The notes under the pieces: generated by a model | The model's input: the letters and a program-made list of their open reading frames with translations, nothing else | Databases searched by the model: none | What the model was told of the DNA's origin: nothing | Assembly: GCF_024494685.1 (NCBI RefSeq) | Contig: NZ_JANHDM010000001.1 | Span: 186,001-250,000 of the forward strand | Reading direction: 5' to 3' | DNA length: 64,000 nucleotides | From: Halorubrum rubrum | Lineage (GTDB): Archaea; Halobacteriota; Halobacteria; Halobacteriales; Haloferacaceae | In this document: positions 45,775-53,976 of the stretch, in pieces | Position numbering within the stretch: position 1 is the stretch's first letter | How the letters are laid out: every line of letters begins with the position of its first letter | Position numbers and translations under genes: made by a program

Positions 45775-47469
45775 TCACAGCTCGCCGGCGGCGGCCAGTT
45801 CGCGGACGCGGGCCGCGCGCTCCCGGATCGCCTCCCGCTCCCCGTCGTCCTTGTCGTCGGCGTGCGAGTACAGCAGTCCCGTCCGACCGGTCCCGCGAAG
45901 CGTCTCCTCGTGTTCCATCAGGAAGTCCCAGTAGAGCGCGTTGAACGGACAGGCCCCCTCGCCGGTCGTTCGAGAGACCGCGTACGGGCACGACGCGCAG
46001 TGGTCGCTCATGCGGTTCACGTAGCTCCCCGAGGCGGCGTACGGCTTCGATGAGAGGACGTCGGTCCCGAACGATCCCATGGCGACCACGTTCGGTGTCG
46101 TTACCCAGTGGTACGCGTCGACGAAGCCGAGATGGAACCACTCGTCGAGTTCGGCGGGGTCGACGCCGTAGAGCATGGCGAAGTTCGATAGGACCATCAG
46201 CCGCTCGATGTGGTGGGCGTAGCCGTGCTCGCGGACGTGGCCGACCGCCTCCGAGAGACACCGCATGTCCGTCTCGCCGTCCCAGTAGAGCGGCGGGAGC
46301 GTCCGTTTCTGATCGAGACGGTTCGCGTCCGCCAGTTCCGGCATCGTCTCCCGGTAGACGTGACGGACGAACTCGCGCCAGCCGAGCACCTGCCGGATGA
46401 ACCCCTCCGCCGCGTTGAGCGGGACCGGCGAGCGGTCGGCGGCGGTTCCGTCCCCTTCGCCGCCCGTCGCGAACGCGTCGAGGGTCGTCTCCGATCCCGC
46501 GGAGCCGACGTCGGGATCGAACGCCCCCGGTTCGCCGCCGCGCGCCTCGTAGGCCGCCTCCACCGCCCGGACCGGCTCGCGCGGGTCGAGGAGCCCGAGG
46601 TTGATCGCCGGCGAGAGCAGCGAGTGTGCGAGGAACGGCTCACCGCCGACCATGGCGTCCTGATAACGGCCGAACGCGGGGAGCCCGCGGGCGACGAACG
46701 CGTCGAGCGCCGTCAGCGCCTCCTTCCGCGTCACGGGCCACGCGAACGTCTCGATCGAGTCGTTTCCCCACGTGTCGAAGCGGTCGCGAACCCACGCGTG
46801 GGTCTCGCGAGTGAGCGCGTCCGGCTCGAACCGCGGGGGGTTCGGGGGGGTCCAGCCGTCCGGCGGCGTCTCGCGGTTCCGGTCGTCGTAGTTCCACTCG
46901 CCGCCCTCGGGCTCGTCGCCGTCCATCAACACGCCCGTCTCCCGACGGACGTGGCGGTACCAGTCCTCCTGACGGTACGTGCGGTCCGCGGTGCCGTCCT
47001 CGTGGATCGCGACCCCGTCGGCGTTCCGCTCCTTGCCGTTCCGCTCTTCGCCGCCCGACGACTTCCCGGTCCATGCCCGCCAGTCGTCCGGCGTCGTCCA
47101 GAACAGCTCGTTCTCGAGAAGAATCAGGGACCCGCCGCGCGCCTCGACGATCCCGCGGAGCCGCTCGCCAGCCCCGTGACTCGCAGGACGCATGAGCCTG
47201 AAGGCGACGTCCGGCCGCCGGTCGAGGAACGTCGCGATCCCCTCGCCGAAGGAGTCCGCCTCGAGGTAGGTCACGTCGTGGCCGCGATCGCGGAGGTCGT
47301 CGCGGAAGTGACGCATCGCCGAGAAGACGAGCGTCAGCTTGTGCGCGTGGTAGCGCCGGCGGGCCGCGAACCCGTGCGCCTCGATCAGGAGGACGTCGTC
47401 CGTGGCCTCGAGCGCGTCCAGGTCGAGGTTGAGCTGGTCGCCGAGCAGCCAGAGGGTGGAGTCGCTCAC
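45775..47469 (-). CDS. FeS cluster-containing cryptochrome/photolyase (prokaryotic 6-4 photolyase type)
   Basis: About 564 residues. The antenna domain begins LWLLGDQLNLDLDALE. The FAD-binding part is helical: FGRYQDAMVGGEPFLAHSLL, GFIRQVLGWREFVRHVY and VTTPNVVAMGSFGTDVLSSK. The four cysteines expected for the 4Fe-4S cluster are in DMRCLSEA, DHCASCPY and GACPFNALYW. Members repair (6-4) photoproducts with light or act as photoreceptors; which applies is unknown. Starts at GTG 47469 or 47481. An acidic insertion lies near residues 320-350. A long open frame on the opposite strand is only composition. Confidence 0.93.
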   Translation of the reverse strand: MSDSTLWLLGDQLNLDLDALEATDDVLLIEAHGFAARRRYHAHKLTLVFSAMRHFRDDLRDRGHDVTYLEADSFGEGIATFLDRRPDVAFRLMRPASHGAGERLRGIVEARGGSLILLENELFWTTPDDWRAWTGKSSGGEERNGKERNADGVAIHEDGTADRTYRQEDWYRHVRRETGVLMDGDEPEGGEWNYDDRNRETPPDGWTPPNPPRFEPDALTRETHAWVRDRFDTWGNDSIETFAWPVTRKEALTALDAFVARGLPAFGRYQDAMVGGEPFLAHSLLSPAINLGLLDPREPVRAVEAAYEARGGEPGAFDPDVGSAGSETTLDAFATGGEGDGTAADRSPVPLNAAEGFIRQVLGWREFVRHVYRETMPELADANRLDQKRTLPPLYWDGETDMRCLSEAVGHVREHGYAHHIERLMVLSNFAMLYGVDPAELDEWFHLGFVDAYHWVTTPNVVAMGSFGTDVLSSKPYAASGSYVNRMSDHCASCPYAVSRTTGEGACPFNALYWDFLMEHEETLRGTGRTGLLYSHADDKDDGEREAIRERAARVRELAAAGEL

Positions 47470-47601
47470 GACCGATCGCACGGGACCGAATCACATAGCT
47501 CCGGGGTCGAACGCTCCGGTTTGACCGCTCTCGAACCGAGAGCGGTCGCTCCGGGAGAGGAACACCCGCCCTTTTTGTTCGCCGTCGACGAGGAGCGGAA
47601 C

Positions 47602-47799
47602 ATGGACGAGATCCTCACCAACTGGCTCCTCGGTCTGATCGCCGCCCTCCTGGCCGTCCTCGTGCTCGACTCGACCGGCCAGCCGTTCCTCGACCCGCTC
47701 GCGCCCGTCGCGAACGTGCTCGCGCTCGTGACGTTCCTCGCGTTCGTCATCCTCACCGGCGCGTTCCTCGTGTACACCGCGTCGTTCCGGAACGAGTAG
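47602..47799 (+). CDS. Small membrane protein (65 residues), two helices
   Basis: MDEILTNWLLGLIAALLAVL and ANVLALVTFLAFVILTGAF span the membrane. It is preceded by a TATA-like cgccctttttgttc. It sits divergently from the photolyase gene and upstream of the aldo/keto reductase gene. Function unknown. Confidence 0.7.
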   Translation: MDEILTNWLLGLIAALLAVLVLDSTGQPFLDPLAPVANVLALVTFLAFVILTGAFLVYTASFRNE

Positions 47800-47873
47800 T
47801 CGGGGACGGACCGTCCCGGCCGAACCACGCGCCCCCGCGAAGACTTTTGCTCACGGCCGCCCACGGCCGTCCC

Positions 47874-48848
47874 ATGGAGTACACGACGCTCGGAGATACG
47901 GGCATGACCGTCTCGAGGATCTGCCTCGGCTGTATGAGCTTCGGCGACCCCGGCTGGCGCGAGTGGGTGCTCGACGAGGAGGAGGGAAAAGCGCTCGTCG
48001 AGCGGGCACTCGAGCTGGGGGTGAACTTCTTCGACACCGCCAACATGTACTCGAACGGCGAGTCCGAGCGGATCCTCGGGGAGGCGCTGGAGGGTCACCG
48101 TGAGGAGGCGGTCGTCGCCACGAAGGGATACTTCCAGATGGACGAGTCGAACCCGAACTCCGGTGGACTCTCCCGGAAGGCGATAGAACAGGAACTCGAG
48201 AACAGCCTCGACCGGCTCGGGATGGAGACGGTCGACCTCTATCAGATCCACCGGCTCGACCCGGAGACGCCGATAGAGAGGACCCTCGCGGCCCTCGACG
48301 ACGCGGTCCGACGCGGACGGGTTCGTTATCTCGGGGCCTCCTCGATGTGGGCTCACGAGTTCGCGGAGGCGCTTCACGCGAGCGACCGGCTCGGGTTCGA
48401 CCGGTTCGCCACGATGCAGAACCACTACAACCTCGTCTACCGGGAGGAGGAACGCGAGATGCTTCCGCTGTGTGAGAAGGAGGGGATCGGGGTCATCCCG
48501 TGGAGCCCGCTCGCGCGCGGGTACCTGGCGCGCCCGGACGACGACGTCGACGCCACGAGGCGCGGCGAGACCGAGGACCACCTCTACCGCCATCCCTACC
48601 GCGAGGGAGGCGGCCCCGCGGTCAACGCCCGCGTCGCGGAGCTGGCCGACGAGAAGGGCGTGAAGATGGCGCAGATCGCGCTCGCCTGGCAGTTCCACAA
48701 GGACCCGGTCGACGCCCCGATCGTCGGCACGACGAGCATCCGACATCTGGAGGACGCGGTGGAGGCGCTCGAGATCGATCTGTCCGACTCCGACGTCGAA
48801 TGGCTCGAGGAGCCGTACGAGCCGGTCCGCGTCTCCGGACACGACTGA
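47874..48848 (+). CDS. Aldo/keto reductase
   Basis: 324 residues, NADPH-dependent TIM barrel. Catalytic tetrad positions visible: Asp and Tyr in NFFDTANMYSNGE, Lys in VVATKGYFQMD and His in LYQIHRLDPETP. The cofactor site is in IPWSPLARGYLARPDDD and PIVGTTSIRHLEDAVEAL. Starts at MEYTTLGDTGMTVSR. Substrate unknown. Confidence 0.93.
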   Translation: MEYTTLGDTGMTVSRICLGCMSFGDPGWREWVLDEEEGKALVERALELGVNFFDTANMYSNGESERILGEALEGHREEAVVATKGYFQMDESNPNSGGLSRKAIEQELENSLDRLGMETVDLYQIHRLDPETPIERTLAALDDAVRRGRVRYLGASSMWAHEFAEALHASDRLGFDRFATMQNHYNLVYREEEREMLPLCEKEGIGVIPWSPLARGYLARPDDDVDATRRGETEDHLYRHPYREGGGPAVNARVAELADEKGVKMAQIALAWQFHKDPVDAPIVGTTSIRHLEDAVEALEIDLSDSDVEWLEEPYEPVRVSGHD

Positions 48849-48952
48849 TCGCCGGTCGCTGCGGAGTGGATATATTCTGGGGATCGACGTATTCGGTGTA
48901 TTAGGACATATATGGACAACCTACTTATCGAGTGAGTAAATACCACGCACAC

Positions 48953-49108
48953 ATGACCGACGACGGCGACGAGGCCTCGGTCCGGTCGAGCACCGAGTAC
49001 GCGCGCAGCCGGGTCCGGTGTCCGAACTGCGGGGACCACGTCCCGGCGGTCGGCCGGGACGCCGGGGCGACCGAGTGTCCGAACTGTCGAACGCTGGTTC
49101 GCAACTGA
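48953..49108 (+). CDS. Small zinc-ribbon protein (51 residues)
   Basis: MTDDGDEASVRSSTEYARSR then VRCPNCGDHVPAVGRDAGAT and ECPNCRTLVRN. Two CPNC pairs form an obvious zinc site. Downstream of the TATA-like acatatatgg. It is one of the typical haloarchaeal micro zinc-finger proteins, too short for routine ORF callers. Confidence 0.85.
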   Translation: MTDDGDEASVRSSTEYARSRVRCPNCGDHVPAVGRDAGATECPNCRTLVRN

Positions 49109-49185
49109 GCGGCCGGCGGGAGGGGGATCGCACCCACGTGCCCGGAGCGACAACCCTTTTCGGCCGGGCTACCGAATCGGAGCGT

Positions 49186-49623
49186 ATGCCAGACGACGAC
49201 TCCACCGAGCCCGAGGCGGGCGACGACCGGGCCGAGGACGGCGACGAACAGGCCGACGACGAGGAGAAGTCCTTCCGCGAGCGGGTCGAGGAGATCCGCG
49301 AGCGACGCGAAAAGGAGCGCGAGGAGGGCGACCGGCCCGACCCCGAGGAGATGATGGGCGGCGGTGGCGGCGGCCCGCCGGGCATGGGCGGCGGTGGCGG
49401 CGGTAACCCCTTCGCACAGATGATGTCCGGAATGATGGGCGGCGGCCCCGGCGGTCAGGGCGGCCCGCCGGGCATGGGCGGCGGCCCCGGCGGTCGCGGC
49501 GAGGGCGGCGGCGAGGAGGCCGGCAACGAGGAGCTCGTCCGCGAGGTGCGACAGCTCCGCGACGAGGTCCGCGACGCGACCCGCCAGCTCCAGCGCATCG
49601 CGCAGGCGCTCGAGGACGACTGA
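49186..49623 (+). CDS. Low-complexity Gly/Met-rich acidic protein with C-terminal coiled coil
   Basis: 145 residues in three parts: an acidic N-terminus with a charged helix (FRERVEEIRERREKEREEGD), a middle with repeated Gly-Gly-Gly-Pro-Gly-Met units and EEMMGGGG, MMSGMMGGG blocks, and a C-terminal coiled coil (LVREVRQLRDEVRDATRQLQ). No domain recognised. The Met/Gly-rich part could be a flexible linker or metal-binding segment, and the coiled coil an oligomerisation device. Preceded by caaccctttt at TATA distance. Confidence 0.75.
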   Translation: MPDDDSTEPEAGDDRAEDGDEQADDEEKSFRERVEEIRERREKEREEGDRPDPEEMMGGGGGGPPGMGGGGGGNPFAQMMSGMMGGGPGGQGGPPGMGGGPGGRGEGGGEEAGNEELVREVRQLRDEVRDATRQLQRIAQALEDD

Positions 49624-49732
49624 GACGGCGTCGGATCGTTTTCTTGGCGTTCGTCGAAGCTCACCGGTAGCGAGAACCGTCCTCGCTCCGTGCAGGATAG
49701 GTGAGAGAGTGAGCGCTCGCCCTGCGCCGGTG

Positions 49733-49860
49733 AGCGGGTGCGGTCGCACCCGCGAACCGCTCGCGAGGGAGTCGGTCTTCGAAGGCGGCCGACGAGGCCG
49801 GGGAGGCGTGAGGTGCGGGGGCGGGACGATCGCGGCTGAGGCTTTGGCGGTGTCCGCCGC
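49733..49860 (+). repeat. Dispersed intergenic repeat, shortened copy F
   Basis: Contains gtgagcgggtgcggtcgcac, ggccggggaggcgtgagg, gcggggg and gaggctttggcggtgtccgc but lacks the gggactcaaaggggca block. The 357-bp element starts 30 bases after it, in the same relative orientation as at copy D. With the element it fills the 718-bp gap 49624-50341 between convergent genes. Confidence 0.7.
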
Positions 49861-49890
49861 CGATCCGCTCTCAACGAGTATACCGATCCG

Positions 49891-50247
49891 GTGACATCCT
49901 CTCCGCCGTAAACGGCGGAGCTTCCCACAAGCGAAAGCTTGCTAGTTTGGGAGATTTACGGTTTAACATTCCCGAGGGAATGCTGGCAGTGCCACGCTAC
50001 CGTTACCCCTATCCTCGGCGGTGAGGCGGGGATTCGGGGGTATCTTGGGCTTCTTACACCCTGTTCGTCTGATGGAAGGGTGCCTTCCACGACGAAAGGG
50101 CGAATCCCGATACTGTCTCATTGGGATAGGGCGAGTAGACCGCCTCGGTTAGCATTCAACACGTCGTAGAATCCCTTAAAACCACATGCGGGCGCTGTAT
50201 CCCCGCGCTGAAGCGCGAGGTTTTAGCGCCCTATCCCGCTAGATAAG
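49891..50247 (+). mobile_element. 357-bp structured non-autonomous element, copy 2 (IS200/IS605-like ends)
   Basis: Base-identical to copy 1 in opposite orientation. A series of hairpins can be read: left-end 49901-49920 (9-bp stem, aa loop), 49928-49941 (gaaa loop), 49967-49982 (cgag loop), 49984-49994, 50006-50031, 50074-50088, and at the right end a nested structure 50190-50231 (outer gggcgct/agcgccc around ccccgcgctgaagcgcgagg). The left subterminal and right hairpins are as in IS200/IS605 ends. No transposase ORF; a 76-codon open frame inside has no support. Left flank ccgatccg, right flank cagtcagcg. The density of hairpins suggests a functional RNA. Confidence 0.8.
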
Positions 50248-50341
50248 CAGTCAGCGAACACCCACTCGATCCGCATCGTCTCCGAACGAACGGATCCAAC
50301 GGAGCCGAAACGAAGAGGGACGCTCCCTCGACGCTCCTACC

Positions 50342-53300
50342 TCAACACTCGGACCAGCCGCAGGACTCGCACGTCTTACACCCCTCCGAGAAGTAGAGGT
50401 TCATCCCGCCGCACTCGGGACACTCGGGGGACTCGCCGGCTGCGATGAGGTCCTGCGTGACGTCGCCGTCGTCGCCGGCGGGTCCGGCCGGCGACTCAGA
50501 CGCCTCGACGTCGGTCGGCGAGTCGACGGACGCGTCGACCGAACTCCCGCCGGCGACCGCGCCGCCGTCGGTCTGGCTCGGCGGATCGGCGGCGGCGTCG
50601 CGGTCCGCCGTGTCGACGTCGTCGAGGCTCTGCTGTTGGGGGATCCCCTTGTCGATCTCGTCGTCGAGGTAGCGCCGGAGCGCGGTGCCGATCGCGTCCG
50701 GGATCGACTGGATCTGCTCGCCTTTGTCCCAGGCGACCTTCGGACTCCGGGTGCCCTGGAGTTCGTCGACGATCTCCTCGGGATCGACGCCCGAGCGGAG
50801 CGCCGTCGAGATGACCTTCGCGAGCGCCTCCGTGAAGGAGTTGGTGTAGCCGCCGGAGTGGCCGATGTTCGCGAACAGCTCGAACGGCCGGCCGTCCTCC
50901 TCCTCGTTGATGGTGACGTACAGCTTGCCGTAGCCGGTCTCGACGCGCTGGGTCACGCCCGACAGCGAGTCGGGGCGGGGCCGGGTCTCCGTGTACTCGA
51001 CCGCCGGCCGGTCCGCAGACTCGAGGAGCGCGGAGACCTCCGTGTCGACGGCCGCCCGGACGTCCTCGTTGTCGAGGAACGCCTCCAAGCCGCCGAACAC
51101 CTCGTGGATCTGTTCGACGATCGTCTCCGCGGCCTCGCTCTCGTCGGCGAACTCCGTGTTCTTCGCGCGGGTCGTGAGCACCTGCTTCGAGCGGGTGCCG
51201 TCGCGGTAGACGGTGACGCCCTTGCCGCCGTGGTCGTAGATGTAGCGGTACACCTCCTCCATGTCGGCGGCGGTGGCGTCGTTCGGGAAGTTACACGTCT
51301 TCGAGATGGCGGAGTCGACGCCCTGCTGGCAGGCGCACTGGACCGCCGCGTGCTCGATCCCCGACAGCGAGCCGGTGACGACGAACAGCTCGCCGATCGC
51401 GTCCGGCACCGTCGAGAGCCCCTCGACGCCGTCGAAGGCGTTCTCGGCCATCTGCTCTTGGGCCTCCCGCTTGACGGCGTCGACGTCGATGTCGTTCGCC
51501 TCCAGCGTCCGCAGGAAGTAGTCGTCGAACTCGACGAGCATCTCGTCGCCCTGGACGTCGTCGGAGACGTTCTTGTAGAACGCGACGTTGTAAATGGGCT
51601 CACAGCCGCCGGTCGTGTTGCCGATCATCGACGTGGTGCCCGTCGGCGCGATGGTCGTCGTGTTGTGGTTGCGGATCGGGTAGCCGTCCGACCACTCGTC
51701 GGCGTCGAGGCCGGTGTGGTGTTCGAACCACTCGCGGTGCTCGGTCGGGTCCGCGTACTTCGAGTCCGCCCAGTCGTTGAAGACGCCGCGCTGCTCGGCG
51801 AGCTCGTGGGAGGTCGCCTTCGACTCGTGGTTGATGTGGGTCATCAGCTGGCGGGCGACCTCGTTGCCCTCCTCGGAGCCGTACTTGACGCCGAGCTGGA
51901 TGTACAGCTGGGCGAGTCCCATGATGCCGAGCCCGATCTTCCGCATGTCCCGGACCTTCTCCTCGATCTTCTCGACCGGGAAGTCCGACATCGTGACGAC
52001 GTTCTCCAGAAAGCGCGTGCCGTACTCGATGCGGTCGTCGAACTCCTCGAAGTCGATCGCCTCCTCGAGGAAGGCGTCGACAGCCGCCTCGTGGGTGTCG
52101 TACTCGTCCGCGTGCTCCTCGCTCCAGACGCGCCAGTCCGGCGCGCCCTCCGCCGCCAGCGTCGAGAGGTTGATGTGACCGAGGTTACAGGCCTCGTACT
52201 CCTCGAGCGGCTGTTCTCCACAGGGGTTTGTTGCGAGTATTCTATGATTTGGATTTTCCTCTACGTCGAACGAATGTTCCTTGTTCACCCGTTCGAGGTA
52301 GATGACGCCCGGTTCGCCGTTCTCGTGTGCACCCTCGATCATGTCCTCCCAGAGCTCGGCGGCCGGGATCGAGAGCACCTCGCCGACCTCGACGTGCTCG
52401 CCGAGGCCGAACATCTCGTAGATCTCCTTCGTCTCCGGCGTGGCGACGTGGGGCTCCTCCGTGCGCGGGTTGGTGAAGGTGAACTCCTCGTCGTTGTACA
52501 GCGCCTCCATGAAGTCGTCGGTGACGCCGACGCTGATGTTGAAGTTCGAGAGGTGTCCCTCCACCGCGTTCCGGAGGTGTTCGGGGACGCGTCCCTCGTC
52601 GTCGATGAGATCGCGGGCCTCCTCCAAGGCGTCCGCGAAGGAGTTGTGGGTGAAGTCGTCGGGGTCGTTCAGCCGCAGGGAGTGGGCCAAGGAGACGTCC
52701 TTGTTCTTCGAGTGGATGAACTGGATCACGTCCGGGTGGGAGACGCGCATGACGCCCATCTGCGCGCCGCGGCGCGCGCCGCCCTGCGCGATCGTCTCGC
52801 ACATCTGGTCGAAGGTGCGCATGAACGTGATCGGCCCGGAGGCGATGCCGCCGGTGGAGCCGACCGCGTCGCCGTAGGGGCGGAGCTTCCAGAAGGCGTA
52901 CCCCATGCCGCCGCCGGACTGGAAGACCTCGGCCGCCTCCTTGGCGGTCTGGTGGATGTCGGTGATGTCGTCGTCGGGCGAGTCGACGAAACACGCCGAC
53001 AGCTGCTGGAGCTCGTCGCCGGCGTTCATCAGCGTCGGCGAGTTCGGCATGAACGAGAGCGACTCCATCCCGTCGCGGAACGTCGCCGCGGTCTCCTCGA
53101 CGTGCTCGCGGATCCCGTCCGGGAGCTCGGGGACGACCGTGTCGTAGGCGAACTTGTTGACGTTGTGTGCCGAGAGCGTCGTCTCCGCCTCGTCGTCGGC
53201 GGTGACGCCCGCGCCGAAGACCTCCTCGGCGAGCTCGTCCCGGCGCGGATGGTCGGGTTTGAGCTGGTCGGGCGTGACGGTGACCTCGACGTCCCGCTTT

Positions 53301-53521
53301 TCCGCCTCGAAGACCGCCTCCGCGAGCGCGACGTTGCGCGCGACGCGGTCGAACAGCTCCTCCTGCGTCTCGACCGGCTCCCCGTCGGCGTCCTTCCGGA
53401 GGTAGCGCGCGGGGAGGATGTTGTGGTAGGCGTTGGTCGTGAGACGCTCCTCCATCGTCTCGCCCGTGGTGCGTTTGATCGGCAGTTCGAGTTCGTCCGC
53501 GGAGACGCCGTCGCTGCTCAT
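50342..53521 (-). CDS. nrdJ: Adenosylcobalamin-dependent ribonucleotide reductase (class II)
   Basis: 1059 residues; reduces ribonucleotides to deoxyribonucleotides using B12. Seen: an N-terminal region with RTTGETMEERLTTNAYHNIL and ILPARYLRKDADGEPVE, the finger region SFMPNSPTLMNAGDELQQLS, FQSGGGMGYAFWKLRPYGDA, the active-site loop ATNPCGEQPLEEYEACNLG with Cys434, GTTSMIGNTTGGCEPIYNVA, and a C-terminal zinc ribbon CPECGGMNLYF/CKTCESCGW. Residues 411-433 are encoded by an AT-rich tract with rare codons, ending directly at the NP/C junction. Start ATG 53521 follows ggatatgg at TATA distance. Downstream it faces the 357-bp element. Confidence 0.97.
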   Translation of the reverse strand: MSSDGVSADELELPIKRTTGETMEERLTTNAYHNILPARYLRKDADGEPVETQEELFDRVARNVALAEAVFEAEKRDVEVTVTPDQLKPDHPRRDELAEEVFGAGVTADDEAETTLSAHNVNKFAYDTVVPELPDGIREHVEETAATFRDGMESLSFMPNSPTLMNAGDELQQLSACFVDSPDDDITDIHQTAKEAAEVFQSGGGMGYAFWKLRPYGDAVGSTGGIASGPITFMRTFDQMCETIAQGGARRGAQMGVMRVSHPDVIQFIHSKNKDVSLAHSLRLNDPDDFTHNSFADALEEARDLIDDEGRVPEHLRNAVEGHLSNFNISVGVTDDFMEALYNDEEFTFTNPRTEEPHVATPETKEIYEMFGLGEHVEVGEVLSIPAAELWEDMIEGAHENGEPGVIYLERVNKEHSFDVEENPNHRILATNPCGEQPLEEYEACNLGHINLSTLAAEGAPDWRVWSEEHADEYDTHEAAVDAFLEEAIDFEEFDDRIEYGTRFLENVVTMSDFPVEKIEEKVRDMRKIGLGIMGLAQLYIQLGVKYGSEEGNEVARQLMTHINHESKATSHELAEQRGVFNDWADSKYADPTEHREWFEHHTGLDADEWSDGYPIRNHNTTTIAPTGTTSMIGNTTGGCEPIYNVAFYKNVSDDVQGDEMLVEFDDYFLRTLEANDIDVDAVKREAQEQMAENAFDGVEGLSTVPDAIGELFVVTGSLSGIEHAAVQCACQQGVDSAISKTCNFPNDATAADMEEVYRYIYDHGGKGVTVYRDGTRSKQVLTTRAKNTEFADESEAAETIVEQIHEVFGGLEAFLDNEDVRAAVDTEVSALLESADRPAVEYTETRPRPDSLSGVTQRVETGYGKLYVTINEEEDGRPFELFANIGHSGGYTNSFTEALAKVISTALRSGVDPEEIVDELQGTRSPKVAWDKGEQIQSIPDAIGTALRRYLDDEIDKGIPQQQSLDDVDTADRDAAADPPSQTDGGAVAGGSSVDASVDSPTDVEASESPAGPAGDDGDVTQDLIAAGESPECPECGGMNLYFSEGCKTCESCGWSEC

Positions 53522-53976
53522 TCGACGGTCACCCCGCTCGGGTGGCGTGGGATATGGATCATCTGTAGTGTTGGTGTACTGGCGAGGCGGGCCCTTGTAC
53601 GTTCGGATGTGCGGACCCGATGGGCATCTATGTGTACGATTCGTTATGTAACGTCCGTGCCGCGCGTTCGACGCCGAATCCGGGTACGTCGGAAACGAAC
53701 GGGGCCCGAGCACATAATGGTAGTCAGACCGGAGTGAAACTGATACGAACCCGTCGAAACCGAAAGACGTGATCGGGTTCGCATTCGAAGGAAAGGGGGG
53801 TCGATCGGTGGGTCGTTCCCCGAACGGACGAGCCGGTATCGCGTTCGCAGCCGATCGACCGACGCCGACGCGTCGGCGGCTGCCACGGTACGTATCAGAA
53901 AGACAGCAGATCGAGCGGCCGGATCGCCAGACCCCGCCCCCACAAGCTTATACCGCGGCTCGCCGTGCTCGCAGAC
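53522..53976. other. 455-bp gap upstream of nrdJ
   Basis: No gene recognised. The part next to nrdJ carries the promoter-like gggatatggatc, and there is weak dyad symmetry near 53595-53640 (ttgtacg with gtacgattc). The part next to the small membrane gene holds its TATA (agcttatacc). A cobalamin riboswitch was considered for nrdJ, but I see no B12-box-like element. Confidence 0.5.

Noticed and set aside
46210-47799. 529-codon open frame opposite the photolyase gene
   Set aside because: Same composition effect; only its last 66 codons (from 47602) are a plausible small membrane protein.
49939-50169. 76-codon open frame inside the 357-bp element (both copies)
   Set aside because: It begins with TTG, has no ribosome-binding or promoter signal, and overlaps several RNA hairpins; identity of both copies explains its recurrence.
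52200-52300. Intein still present in nrdJ
   Set aside because: The frame reads straight through ATNPCGEQPL with no inserted domain; only the atypical codon tract remains.
50636-53737. 1033-codon open frame on the plus strand opposite nrdJ
   Set aside because: It mirrors the real gene; high GC content removes stops from the antisense frame. The peptide is Arg/Val/Asp-rich with no domain.
53522-53976. Cobalamin riboswitch before the B12-dependent reductase gene
   Set aside because: No B12-box-like conserved segment and the transcript appears leaderless, leaving no room for a leader RNA.
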